Under the pieces are notes generated by a model. The model ran no database searches. It was not told where the DNA came from and worked only from the letters and a program-made list of their open reading frames with translations. DNA of 23,196 nt from a virus: the IMG/VR virus record IMGVR_UViG_3300050020_000077, positions 1 through 23,196 of that record. The stretch is one strand, 5' to 3'. Every line of letters starts with the position of its first letter. Within the stretch, counting starts at the first letter, position 1. The position numbers and the translations under genes are program-made. Below, one piece after another: positions 1 through 7,045 of the stretch.

Positions 1-1233
1 AGCCTTCAGGTCGCCGCGATGGAGGCGCTCAAGGGCGGGCAGGTCGTGTGGGGAGCGCCCACGTACGACCAAGTCCGCCTCGGATGGGAAGAAATCGAGA
101 AGGGCGCGCGTGACGTCGCCCTATTCAACGGTTCGACCATGAGCGCGACCTTCCCGTCGGGCGGCCGCATCATCTTTCGCTCCCTGGACGACCCCGACAA
201 TGCCCGCGGCTTTACGGCCAACCTCATCTGCATCGACGAGGCGCAGGACGTGGAAGAGCGCGCGTGGTACGAGGTTCTGCGCCCGATGCTCATGGACACG
301 CACGGCGGCGCGTGGCTCTTCGGCACGCCGAAGGGAAAGAACTGGTTCTGGCGCGAATACTCACGCATTACCGACCCGGACAATCCCGCGGCGCGCGAGG
401 ATTCCGCCGCGTGGCAGGTGCCCGCGCTCGGCGTCGAGATCACACCGAACGGCCTCGTCCGCAGGCCGCACCCGTACGAGAACACCGACCTGGACTTCCG
501 CGAGATTCAGAACCTCTACGGCACGATGTCCGAGCAACGCTTCAGGCAAGAGATCCTGGCCGAGTTCATCGAGGACGCGGGTGGCGTCTTCCGTGGCGTG
601 ATGAAGTGCGCGACGGCCCCGCGCGAGGTCGTGCCCTACCGCGGCACGTTCTCGATTGGCGTGGATTGGGGTCGCTCGCGCGACTTCACGGTCGGCATCG
701 TGGTAGACGTTCGCAAGCGGCAGGTCGTGGACTTCATGCGCTTCTCGCAGATCGACTGGCACGTGCAGCGCGCAAAGCTCACAGAGCTGTACCTGAAGTG
801 GAAGGAACCCGGCGGCGCGGTCGCCGTGTACGCTGAGGACAACTCCATCGGCAACGTGAACATTGCCGAGCTGCGCCGTGGCGACAAAGAGACGGGCTCT
901 GTCGCCATCCCCGTGTCCGCGTTCCTCACGACAAACACATCGAAAGAGCAGGCCATAGACAAGCTGGCGCTGCTCATCGAGACGGGCCGCATCACGTACC
1001 CGAACATCCCCGCCCTTGTCAATGAGTTGCAGGCATACGAGTCCACGCGCCTCGCCTCGGGCCGGATGCGCTACTCGGCGCCGGAGGGCGAGCACGACGA
1101 CTGTGTCATGGCGCTCGCCTTCACGATGGAGGGCCTGTCGGTCACGCCGATCATCGACGACGCGAACTGGAGCCCGATTGCGACGGGCGGCAAGCTCGTC
1201 ACGATGGGCAAGAACCCCCTCGCGGGCCTGTAG
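1..1233 (+). CDS. terL: Terminase large subunit (ATPase/nuclease), 5' partial
   Basis: This is the DNA-packaging motor that translocates DNA into the prohead and cuts the concatemer. The reading frame is open from the first base (S-L-Q-V-A-A before the ATG at 19), so the gene starts upstream and the Walker A part of the ATPase is missing here. Numbering from that ATG, WGAPTYDQVR (11-20) is typical of the segment after Walker A. LICIDEAQD (69-77) is Walker B with the catalytic D73-E74, and GTPKG (102-106) is the coupling motif. The C-terminal RNase H-like nuclease shows VDWG (D216), YAEDN (E273/D274) and HDDCVMA (D360/D361), the expected acidic triad. The ATG at 19 is unlikely to be the true start because the ATPase would lack its nucleotide-binding loop. 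A 40-nt spacer with a TAGCTAC motif separates it from the portal gene. Confidence 0.95.
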   Translation, partial: SLQVAAMEALKGGQVVWGAPTYDQVRLGWEEIEKGARDVALFNGSTMSATFPSGGRIIFRSLDDPDNARGFTANLICIDEAQDVEERAWYEVLRPMLMDTHGGAWLFGTPKGKNWFWREYSRITDPDNPAAREDSAAWQVPALGVEITPNGLVRRPHPYENTDLDFREIQNLYGTMSEQRFRQEILAEFIEDAGGVFRGVMKCATAPREVVPYRGTFSIGVDWGRSRDFTVGIVVDVRKRQVVDFMRFSQIDWHVQRAKLTELYLKWKEPGGAVAVYAEDNSIGNVNIAELRRGDKETGSVAIPVSAFLTTNTSKEQAIDKLALLIETGRITYPNIPALVNELQAYESTRLASGRMRYSAPEGEHDDCVMALAFTMEGLSVTPIIDDANWSPIATGGKLVTMGKNPLAGL

Positions 1234-1237
1234 CGCC

Positions 1238-1244
1238 TAGCTAC
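1238..1244. promoter_or_regulatory. TAGCTAC junction motif, copy 1
   Basis: TAGCTAC begins 5 nt after the terminase stop codon, in the spacer before the portal gene. Its core TAGCTA is a palindrome. The same heptamer recurs at 5768, 12308 and 19608, each time just after a stop codon. Function is unknown; a protein-binding site or a transcript-processing site are possibilities. Confidence 0.4.
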
Positions 1245-1273
1245 GGGACTCATAATAGCTTCTCGGAGGACGC

Positions 1274-3130
1274 ATGGGACTTAGGAAACGGATGGCGAGT
1301 CTGAAACGCTTCGTCCTCGGGCAGAAGCCGCCGATGCAAACGGACGGCATCGTCACGCCGGACCAGCGCGATAAGTACCTCGTCCCGAGCGGTTACGTCT
1401 TCTCGCCGCAGGACGTTCTCTCGTACATCACGCGCGCCGAACTTGGAGACACGCGGTTCCTCTATGCGTTCATGGATGAGATGGTCGCCCGCGACACGCA
1501 CCTCATGGCCGAATTGGGCAAGGCCAAGATGGCGCTCACGGGTTCATCCGTCAAGATCCTCCCCTATCCAGTCGAGTTCAGGCAGGCGAAAGCGAAGGAG
1601 GCCGCGAAGAAGCGCGCCGACGCGGCCAAGAAATCCGCACCGCAGCCACCGGCACCGCCGGGCACCGGCAAGCCCGCGGCCTCCTTCGCTGACCCGCCGA
1701 CCGACACGACGGCGGCGAACAACCTGCCCATTCAGATCGCGGACTACATCGAGCAACAGCTCACGGCGCCACACGTCCGTCTCGACCGCTGCATCGGCGC
1801 GCTGTCGAACGGGATCTTCAAGGGCGTCGGCGGCGTCGAGGTCATCGTCGAGCCGGGCAAGGCCGACGGCGGCAGGGAGCGGCTCAAGGCGCTCAACCCC
1901 ATTCCTTCTCAGCGATTTAGGTACAACCCGTTCGGGATGGAGCTGCTCTTGCAGCTCACGGGCGACCCAACCGACCTCGTGGCCGTCACGGACTGTGGCG
2001 CCCGCATCGCCGTGTGCGTGGCGGACGCGGACAAGCCCTCTCCCGCGCGGCGCGGAATCCTGCGTACCTGCATCGCGATGTGGGTCTCGCGCATGTACGG
2101 ACCCGGTTGGTGGCTGCACTTCGTCGAGGTGTTCGGCTCACCCATGCGGATCGCCAAGACGGCGTCGAACGACATCGACACCATCAACCTGCTCAAGGCC
2201 GCCCTCGAAGAGCTTGGAAACACGCTCTACGCCGTCATCCCCGACACGGCCAAGATTGAGCTGGTAGAGGCGTCCGCGCGCTCCCTGTCTCTCCCGCCGC
2301 ATCAGACCCTCATGGACTGGAACGCCTCGGAAATCAGCAAGGCGCTCCTGGGTGCCACGCAGACGTCACAGATCCTCTCGGGCGCGGGCTCACAGGCGTC
2401 GGCGACCGTCCACATGGACGTCTTCCAGGCGCTCACGAATGCGCGGGCCGTCGAGATCGCGGCCACGATCCGCGAGCAAATCATTATGCCGATGGTCGAG
2501 CGCAACTTCGGCCCGGACGCCGCGGCCAAGTATTGCCCGGAGATCGTTCTCTCGACCGAAGGCAAGGAAAGCCTCGACACGCTCGGCAAGTTCTGCCAGG
2601 CGATCAAGGCGGCTGGCGGCGGCAAGGCCGTCCCGCTCAGCTACATCAACGAGATGGGCGACATTCCCGTGCCCGAGGAGGGCGAGCCTACGCTCGACGA
2701 TGCACCGCCGCCGTCGAACATCCTGCCCTTCCCGCCGGGCGGCGCGGCTGGCATGAAGCCGGGTGTCGGTGCCAAGCCAGGAGTCAAGAATGGGCCGGGC
2801 GGCGTCAACGCGGAACCCGTGAACGGCGACGCCACCGGAGGGCGCGCGGGCGCCACGGACGAAGAGGTTGACGTCGCCGGGTTTATGGACGCGGTCGAAG
2901 CGGCCCTCCAGCGTGCCGTGAAGACGGCACCGAAGGGCGCGGGCGAGGACATCATCGCGCCGGTGCGCGCCATCATCGACCGCGGCGTGAAAGAGCACGC
3001 ATCGCTCTCGGCCATCCTCCACCAGATCAAGGTTCGCGTAGGGCTCGCGGTCAAGGCACCCGAGACGAAAGACCTGCTCGCGTCGGTCATCGCGGAGGCG
3101 CGGTTTCGTGGAATGCAGAGCGCCAAGTGA
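1274..3130 (+). CDS. Portal protein, DUF935 / Mu gp29-like
   Basis: Portal proteins form the dodecameric ring at the unique capsid vertex, through which DNA enters and to which the tail joins. The ATG at 1274 follows GGAGGA at 1265-1270 with a 3-nt gap. The DUF935 signature is clear around residues 270-300: the YGPGWW segment, then HFVEVFGSPMR, as in the family pattern YG-W-FVE-FG-P-R. LMDWNASEISKALLGATQTSQ-type sequence follows near residue 345. At 618 residues it is longer than Mu gp29. The extra length lies in a Pro/Ala/Lys-rich low-complexity insertion at about 105-150 and in a C-terminal extension from about 480, made of a Pro/Gly linker and then a predicted helical segment. The GTG start of the next gene overlaps its stop codon. 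Confidence 0.92.
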   Translation: MGLRKRMASLKRFVLGQKPPMQTDGIVTPDQRDKYLVPSGYVFSPQDVLSYITRAELGDTRFLYAFMDEMVARDTHLMAELGKAKMALTGSSVKILPYPVEFRQAKAKEAAKKRADAAKKSAPQPPAPPGTGKPAASFADPPTDTTAANNLPIQIADYIEQQLTAPHVRLDRCIGALSNGIFKGVGGVEVIVEPGKADGGRERLKALNPIPSQRFRYNPFGMELLLQLTGDPTDLVAVTDCGARIAVCVADADKPSPARRGILRTCIAMWVSRMYGPGWWLHFVEVFGSPMRIAKTASNDIDTINLLKAALEELGNTLYAVIPDTAKIELVEASARSLSLPPHQTLMDWNASEISKALLGATQTSQILSGAGSQASATVHMDVFQALTNARAVEIAATIREQIIMPMVERNFGPDAAAKYCPEIVLSTEGKESLDTLGKFCQAIKAAGGGKAVPLSYINEMGDIPVPEEGEPTLDDAPPPSNILPFPPGGAAGMKPGVGAKPGVKNGPGGVNAEPVNGDATGGRAGATDEEVDVAGFMDAVEAALQRAVKTAPKGAGEDIIAPVRAIIDRGVKEHASLSAILHQIKVRVGLAVKAPETKDLLASVIAEARFRGMQSAK

Positions 3131-3330
3131 GCAACGACTCCTCGGCACTTCCGCATAAGGTCAGAGGTTCTGTGTCCGAAACAGTCTACGTCTGCGACCT
3201 GTGCCAGGACTCGGGCCTCACGCTCGTCGTCATCAAGGACGCGAACCTAAACAACTTCTACGTGACGGGACCCTACACGCTCGAAACCTGCCCGAACTGC
3301 AAGGGCATCACGGCGGCGATCTACCCATGA
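3127..3330 (+). CDS. Small zinc-ribbon-like protein
   Basis: This 67-residue protein starts with GTG in a GTGA overlap with the portal stop codon. It carries two CxxC pairs, CDLC near residue 23 and CPNC near residue 56, about 30 residues apart, which suggests one structural zinc site (zinc ribbon). An alternative GTG at 3172, preceded by AGAGG at 3163-3167, would give a 52-residue protein that keeps both pairs; I cannot decide between them. Small zinc-ribbon proteins are common between portal and minor head genes in phages, but I do not recognise a specific family. The next start codon (ATGA) overlaps its stop. Its role in the virion or assembly is unknown. Confidence 0.7.
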   Translation: MSNDSSALPHKVRGSVSETVYVCDLCQDSGLTLVVIKDANLNNFYVTGPYTLETCPNCKGITAAIYP

Positions 3331-3512
3331 CCGACGAAGAGCAGGTGGGGTTCGAGAAGCTCGTGCACGTCGAGATGGATGCCGAGCCGTCCATTCCCGA
3401 CACGGGGCCAACGTGGTTCTCTGGCTACGGCGACACGCTCTTGATCCTGGTCTTCTCTCTCATCCTCGCCATCGAGGCTATCTACTTCGCGGGCAAGTTC
3501 TTGCGTGGCTGA
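3327..3512 (+). CDS. Small single-span membrane protein, unknown function
   Basis: This 61-residue protein starts at ATG 3327, in an ATGA overlap with the zinc-ribbon gene. The frame is open further upstream, but that region overlaps the zinc-ribbon gene and has no better start. The N-terminal half is acidic and polar. Residues about 37-57 form one strongly hydrophobic helix (LLILVFSLILAIEAIYF) followed by KFLRG, so an N-out single-span membrane protein with a short basic tail is plausible. The downstream gpF-like gene starts inside its last codons. A membrane protein between portal and minor head genes is unusual. It might anchor head assembly to the membrane or act in host interaction, but the sequence shows no motif that decides this. 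Confidence 0.6.
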   Translation: MTDEEQVGFEKLVHVEMDAEPSIPDTGPTWFSGYGDTLLILVFSLILAIEAIYFAGKFLRG

Positions 3513-4203
3513 GAACAGCCCACTCCTCCAGGCCGTCCTCGACCGTTGGGAGGCGCGCACCGCCGCGGACCCCGAGTTGATGGCGCTCATGGGCGAGGAG
3601 CTGCGCGGGCTCGCGTTCACCCTCGCCGACGTGTGGGACGAGAAGTTCCTCGAAGCAATCCAAGAGACGCTCTCCGACAGCATCGCCGAGGGCGAGGGAG
3701 TGGCCGACTGGACGGCGCGCGCCCAACAGGTCCTCGACGCCTTCGGCTCCCAAGAGACGCTCGACGAGTACGAAGGCGGGCGGTTCTCGCCATCCTACGC
3801 GGACCTCGTCTTCCGCCAGAACACGATCTCTGCATTCAACGCCGGGCGCTACGCCGAGATGTTCGACCCCGAGCGCGTGGACAGCGACCCCTACTGGATG
3901 TTCTCTACCGCGGAGGACGAGCGGGTCTGTGACATCTGTGGGCCGCTCGACGGCAAGGTCTTCCGCAAGGATGACCCGGAGGCGAACAACTTCCTACCGG
4001 GCGTCCACTTCCAGTGTCGCTGCATGGCGATTGAGCTTGACCAAGAGGCGCTCGACAAGGGCGAGTACGACGTGTCCTCGGGCAAGGGCGTCAGCTACGA
4101 GGACGATAATGGTGACACGACGCAGGTACGGCCTGCCGACGGCTTCGACGTAGACAGGCTCGCCCAACTCCTTCCCGACGCTTTCAGGAGGCTCGCAGGT
4201 TGA
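3505..4203 (+). CDS. Minor head protein, Mu gpF-like / SPP1 gp7-like
   Basis: Proteins of this family sit at or near the portal and help head assembly or DNA entry. The C-terminal signature is intact. EDERVCDICGPLDGKVF (137-153) gives C142 and C145, and PGVHFQCRCMAIEL (165-178) gives H168, C171 and C173, matching the Mu-F pattern of a CxxC followed by P-HFxCRC. The helical region before it, with FRQNTISAFNAGRYAEM (103-119), is also typical. At 232 residues it is a short member that lacks the long N-terminal or C-terminal parts of some homologues. The GTG start at 3505 overlaps the end of the membrane-protein gene by 8 nt. The protease gene begins in its stop codon (TTGA). Confidence 0.88.
   Translation: MAENSPLLQAVLDRWEARTAADPELMALMGEELRGLAFTLADVWDEKFLEAIQETLSDSIAEGEGVADWTARAQQVLDAFGSQETLDEYEGGRFSPSYADLVFRQNTISAFNAGRYAEMFDPERVDSDPYWMFSTAEDERVCDICGPLDGKVFRKDDPEANNFLPGVHFQCRCMAIELDQEALDKGEYDVSSGKGVSYEDDNGDTTQVRPADGFDVDRLAQLLPDAFRRLAG
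4186..4191 (+). promoter_or_regulatory. Shine-Dalgarno supporting the TTG start of the protease gene
   Basis: AGGAGG lies 8 nt before the TTG at 4200. This spacing favours TTG 4200 over the in-frame ATG at 4218, which would be 26 nt away. The site lies within the coding sequence of the upstream minor head gene. Confidence 0.6.
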
Positions 4204-5366
4204 ACGAAAAAGACACCATGTACCTCGAAGGCTTCGTGGCCTTTGCCGGGACAGGGGACGAGATCGCCGGGGCGCCGGTTCTGCGCCGAATCCAGATCAT
4301 GCCGCGCGGGCAGGCCAAGATCCGCGATGGCCGCAAGTGTCTCATTACACAGAGCGACATCGACAGCGTCATGGCGTACTATGAGGAGCAGGCAAACGAG
4401 GTTGCGTTCCTCGTGAACCACGGCGAGGACGCCAAGTACGGCGGCGAGGCGGTCGGCTGGATCAAGAAGCTGGAGCAGGACGCCATCGGCGTATTCGCCT
4501 ACGTCGAATGGGACCCCGAGATCACGCCAAAGATCCGCTCGAAGAAGCTACGCTACGTATCGCCCGGCTTCAAATACAAGCTCGACTCGGCCGGGAACAT
4601 GCGGCCCGTCTACTTGCGCGAGGCGTCACTCACGAACGTCCCGGCCATCGACCACATGCAAGAAGCCGTAGCGACGGAAGGGGAGGCCATCACGACCAAG
4701 CTCACGGAGACACGCAGCGTCCAGATTGGCGCGAACGAAGGGCGGCTCGACGCCTCGACCTCGCTCTGCGACGCGCACAAGTCGTCCATGTTCGACCTCA
4801 CCGGAAACATCAAGAGCTGTGCTGCCTGTCAAGGCAAGCCCGACTTCGCCGACCCCATCGAAAAGGAGAATCAGATGGACGAGAAAACCGTCGCCGCCCT
4901 CAAGGAGAAGCAGGACGCGCTCGAAACGCAGTTCGCCGCCTTCACCGAGAGCATCACGAAGACGTTCACCAAGATGGCCGAGGACATCGAGGCCAAGATC
5001 ATGCCCGGCCTCAAGGCTTCCGCCGAGAAGCACGCGGACGCGAAGCTCGCCGAGCAGCGCAGCGAAGACGCCTACACGGCCATCCTCGACGCCGCCACGG
5101 CGGAGGGTCGCCTCACGGCGGCGCAGCGCGACACGTTCACGGAACTGACGGCGGGCAACCACAAGCCCGAAGCCGCCGCGAAGTTCATCGCGACGCTCCC
5201 GATCACGGCGCCCGTGGGTAGCAAGCTCAAGGCCGCCGCGGACCCGGACCTCACGACCAAGACGGAATCCCGCGTCGAGTTCATGGATCGCGTCGTCAAG
5301 TACGCGGACAAATTCAATACCACCATCATCGCCGCCGAAATGATCCTCGGCGCCGAGAAGAAGTAA
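4200..5366 (+). CDS. Prohead protease with C-terminal scaffold domain, Mu gpI-like
   Basis: This is the maturation protease, which cleaves scaffold and capsid components inside the prohead, fused to the scaffold as in Mu gpI. The 388-residue product starts at TTG 4200 (TTGA overlap, good Shine-Dalgarno). Residues 1-155 match the gpI protease: IMPRGQAKIRDGR (33-45), VNHGEDA (72-78) with candidate catalytic H74, GEAVGWIKKL (82-91), YVSPGF (119-124) with candidate catalytic S121, and LTNVPAIDHM (144-153). A linker at 155-225 holds C190, H193, C207 and C210, a zinc-knuckle-like set. From M226 the sequence is charged, Lys/Glu/Ala-rich and probably coiled coil, as expected of a scaffold. An internal start at M226 probably also gives free scaffold. 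Confidence 0.88.
   Translation: MNEKDTMYLEGFVAFAGTGDEIAGAPVLRRIQIMPRGQAKIRDGRKCLITQSDIDSVMAYYEEQANEVAFLVNHGEDAKYGGEAVGWIKKLEQDAIGVFAYVEWDPEITPKIRSKKLRYVSPGFKYKLDSAGNMRPVYLREASLTNVPAIDHMQEAVATEGEAITTKLTETRSVQIGANEGRLDASTSLCDAHKSSMFDLTGNIKSCAACQGKPDFADPIEKENQMDEKTVAALKEKQDALETQFAAFTESITKTFTKMAEDIEAKIMPGLKASAEKHADAKLAEQRSEDAYTAILDAATAEGRLTAAQRDTFTELTAGNHKPEAAAKFIATLPITAPVGSKLKAAADPDLTTKTESRVEFMDRVVKYADKFNTTIIAAEMILGAEKK
4863..4868 (+). promoter_or_regulatory. Internal Shine-Dalgarno for the nested scaffold start
   Basis: AAGGAG is followed by 6 nt and then an in-frame ATG at 4875, inside the protease gene. It is as good as any ribosome-binding site in the window. The bases encode the E-K-E-N stretch just before M226. 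Confidence 0.7.
4875..5366 (+). CDS. Nested scaffolding protein, Mu gpZ-like (internal start)
   Basis: Translation from the internal ATG would yield a 163-residue protein identical to the C-terminal part of the protease. In phage Mu the scaffold gpZ is made in just this way from within gene I. The region is rich in Lys, Glu, Ala and Gln. Its first 50 residues (MDEKTVAALKEKQDALETQ onward) look amphipathic and coiled-coil forming. A strong Shine-Dalgarno sits 6 nt upstream. The scaffold alone would lack the protease and the Cys/His linker, so the linker would mark only the full-length form. Expression as a separate protein is inferred from the start signal and the Mu precedent. Confidence 0.7.
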   Translation: MDEKTVAALKEKQDALETQFAAFTESITKTFTKMAEDIEAKIMPGLKASAEKHADAKLAEQRSEDAYTAILDAATAEGRLTAAQRDTFTELTAGNHKPEAAAKFIATLPITAPVGSKLKAAADPDLTTKTESRVEFMDRVVKYADKFNTTIIAAEMILGAEKK

Positions 5367-5378
5367 AGGAGCGACGCG

Positions 5379-5762
5379 ATGCTCTCCGGCCTCCGGCCCT
5401 TCGGCCCCTTCACCTTCGTCACCGGCGCCACGGCCCTCGAAGAGAACTGCCTCGTCGAAATCTTCACGGACGGAACCGTCATCAAGTGCGGCGCCGACCG
5501 CGTGCCCATCGGCTTCACGCAGTACGCGAGCGCCATCGGCGTCACGGCCACGATCTATCAGGCCATCGGCGAAGCCACCGTCAAGTGCGGCACCGGCGGC
5601 TGTGCCATCGGCGACTACCTCAAGTCCGATGCGAACGGCCACCTGATCTGCAACGGCGCGTCCGGCTCGACCGTTAACGACGCCAAGACGGTTGCCGTCG
5701 CCCGCTCCGCGGGGACGAACGATGGCGACATGGTCAAGGTCTTCTTCATTCACGCCGCGTAA
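5379..5762 (+). CDS. Capsid decoration-like protein, DUF2190-type
   Basis: This 127-residue protein precedes the major capsid gene, the usual place for DUF2190 or gpD-like head decoration proteins. ATG 5379 has AAAGGAG at 5365-5371, partly inside the stop codon of the protease gene. The sequence is beta-rich with the family feel: FGPFTFVTGATALEEN near the N-terminus, IGFTQYASAIGVTATIYQ in the middle, and AKTVAVARSAGTNDGDMVKV near the end, where DUF2190 members have an alanine-rich strand and then a short barrel strand. It has five cysteines (C24, C37, C70, C75, C91), which is many for a small capsid protein. Assignment rests on pattern and position. A spacer with TAGCTAC copy 2 follows. Confidence 0.7.
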   Translation: MLSGLRPFGPFTFVTGATALEENCLVEIFTDGTVIKCGADRVPIGFTQYASAIGVTATIYQAIGEATVKCGTGGCAIGDYLKSDANGHLICNGASGSTVNDAKTVAVARSAGTNDGDMVKVFFIHAA

Positions 5763-5767
5763 CGAAG

Positions 5768-5774
5768 TAGCTAC
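5768..5774. promoter_or_regulatory. TAGCTAC junction motif, copy 2
   Basis: This copy begins 6 nt after the stop codon of the decoration gene and ends 19 nt before the major capsid start. Here the flanking base makes the full 8-nt palindrome GTAGCTAC. Confidence 0.4.
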
Positions 5775-5793
5775 GAAAGGAAGCAAAGCAATC

Positions 5794-6948
5794 ATGAGCG
5801 AACCGACCTTCAAGGGCTACTTCAAGAAGAGCCCCACCGCCATCACGGCGGTCGATCCCGAGCTTGCACAGTTCATGGCGAAGAAGCTCGCCGGATGGGG
5901 CCAGCTCAACGACTACGTGAAGTCCCCCGAGGCCCGCGAGGCCATCGTGAACTTCGCGTCCCTCCCGGCCATGCAGCCGACCTCTGCGTACCAGCTCGGC
6001 ACCGGAGTCGGGTTCGTCCAGGCGCCGGTCATCGGCGACTTGCTCCTGCCGCCGTGGGTTGGCGGAGCGAACGAGCAGGCGTCCTATGCGGTCTTCGGCG
6101 GCGAGAAGTTCGTCTCGGACAACTCGCTGATCGCGCTCGCGGCCAAGCCCCGGCGCGTCGATGTGACCCTGAACTGGACGAACGTGAAGCTCGACGTCTT
6201 CACGCTCGAAGTGGCGACCGACCGGCGCGAACTGGACGCCGCTGGTCTCCTTCCGATCAGCCTCGACTCGTACAAGCTGGACGTGCTCAAGCAACAGCTC
6301 GTCAACGAGCGCGAGAAGGCACAGGCCGCGTTCATCCTGAACGCGAACAACTATGCCTCCACGAACAAGGCGACGCTCGCGGGCTCGGGCACCGACGGTA
6401 CGGCCCCCTGGTCCGACCCGAACGGCTACCCCATCGACAACGTCTACAAGGCGAAGGCCAAGATGCGGAAGTCGAAGACGCGGCGCCTTCCTGACACGTT
6501 CTGGATGGGCGACGACGTTTTCCAGGCGCTCTCGTTCAACGCGCAGATCAAGGAGCTGGTCAAGTATAGCGGCACGAAGTTCGACATCGGCACGGGCGTT
6601 CCGGCGTCGGCCATTGCCGCCCTCTTCAACCTCCGCATCGTGATCGGCGGCGCGGGCACGACGCCATTCGCCGGTGGCACCCCGACGGACGTGTGGAGCA
6701 ACTATGCGGGTCTGCTCGTCGTCGCGCCGGGCGAAGTCATCACGCCGCGTTTTGGCATCACGGTCACGTCTGCCGGGTATCCCCTGACTGGTGCGTACGA
6801 GGACAAGACGGTTGGCCCGAAGGGCGGCACGGTCCAGAAGTACGCCGACGCTTGGTCCCTGGAGCTGACGACCCCCTTCACGAACGGCGTGAAGGACACG
6901 ACGTCCACCGCGGGCTATCTCTGGACGGGCGCTTCCGCCGTCCTGTAA
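5794..6948 (+). CDS. Major capsid protein
   Basis: This is the main shell protein, 384 residues from ATG 5794, with an AAAGGAAG-type Shine-Dalgarno upstream. The frame is open back to 5692, but the extra residues overlap the decoration gene, so 5794 is preferred. Position (after protease/scaffold and decoration protein), size and composition fit an HK97-fold capsid protein. Supporting pieces are the ATDRRELDAAG segment followed by a long helix LDVLKQQLVNEREKAQAAFIL (about 150-180), TFWMGDDVFQALSFNAQIKEL near 237-257 (the usual shape of a capsid P-domain helix), and LLVVAPGE followed by the C-terminal strands. I do not see the Mu gpT signature, so the exact family is left open. A terminator-like hairpin follows, consistent with high expression. 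Confidence 0.82.
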   Translation: MSEPTFKGYFKKSPTAITAVDPELAQFMAKKLAGWGQLNDYVKSPEAREAIVNFASLPAMQPTSAYQLGTGVGFVQAPVIGDLLLPPWVGGANEQASYAVFGGEKFVSDNSLIALAAKPRRVDVTLNWTNVKLDVFTLEVATDRRELDAAGLLPISLDSYKLDVLKQQLVNEREKAQAAFILNANNYASTNKATLAGSGTDGTAPWSDPNGYPIDNVYKAKAKMRKSKTRRLPDTFWMGDDVFQALSFNAQIKELVKYSGTKFDIGTGVPASAIAALFNLRIVIGGAGTTPFAGGTPTDVWSNYAGLLVVAPGEVITPRFGITVTSAGYPLTGAYEDKTVGPKGGTVQKYADAWSLELTTPFTNGVKDTTSTAGYLWTGASAVL

Positions 6949-6972
6949 GGCCCACCGACCCTTTCCCTCTCG

Positions 6973-7016
6973 GGGGCCGACCGCGTCTCGTTTCGCTTGA
7001 CAGGTCGGTCCCCTTT
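6973..7016 (+). terminator. Terminator-like hairpin after the major capsid gene
   Basis: GGGGCCGACC (6973-6982) pairs with GGTCGGTCCCC (7003-7013) as 10 base pairs with one bulged T, around a 20-nt loop, and is followed by TTT. The T-run is short, so it may be a partial terminator or an mRNA 3'-end stabiliser rather than a full stop. The loop contains TTGACA (6997-7002), but no convincing -10 box follows it. Confidence 0.5.
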
Positions 7017-7045
7017 CGCTCTGTGAAAACCCAAGAGGAGACCCC

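Noticed and set aside
1251-1256. CATAAT as a -10 box for a portal promoter
   Set aside because: It matches TATAAT in five of six positions, but the upstream hexamer at 17 nt (CTGTAG) is a poor -35. Phage late genes often use other promoters, so this is not strong enough to list.
5692-5793. Upstream extension of the capsid gene to an earlier ATG
   Set aside because: The extension overlaps the decoration gene, has shadow-like composition and no ribosome-binding site; ATG 5794 has one.
4626-5813. Long open frame (395 codons) on the - strand across the protease, decoration and early capsid genes
   Set aside because: It is antisense to well-supported + strand genes. Its composition (Arg, Gly, Val, Asp-rich) is that of a mirror frame in high-GC DNA. 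It crosses two gene junctions and no phage family is recognisable.
6997-7025. Sigma-70 promoter with TTGACA at 6997
   Set aside because: The hexamer is perfect, but at 16-18 nt spacing I find no acceptable -10 box (TCTGTG at best), and it lies within a hairpin loop.
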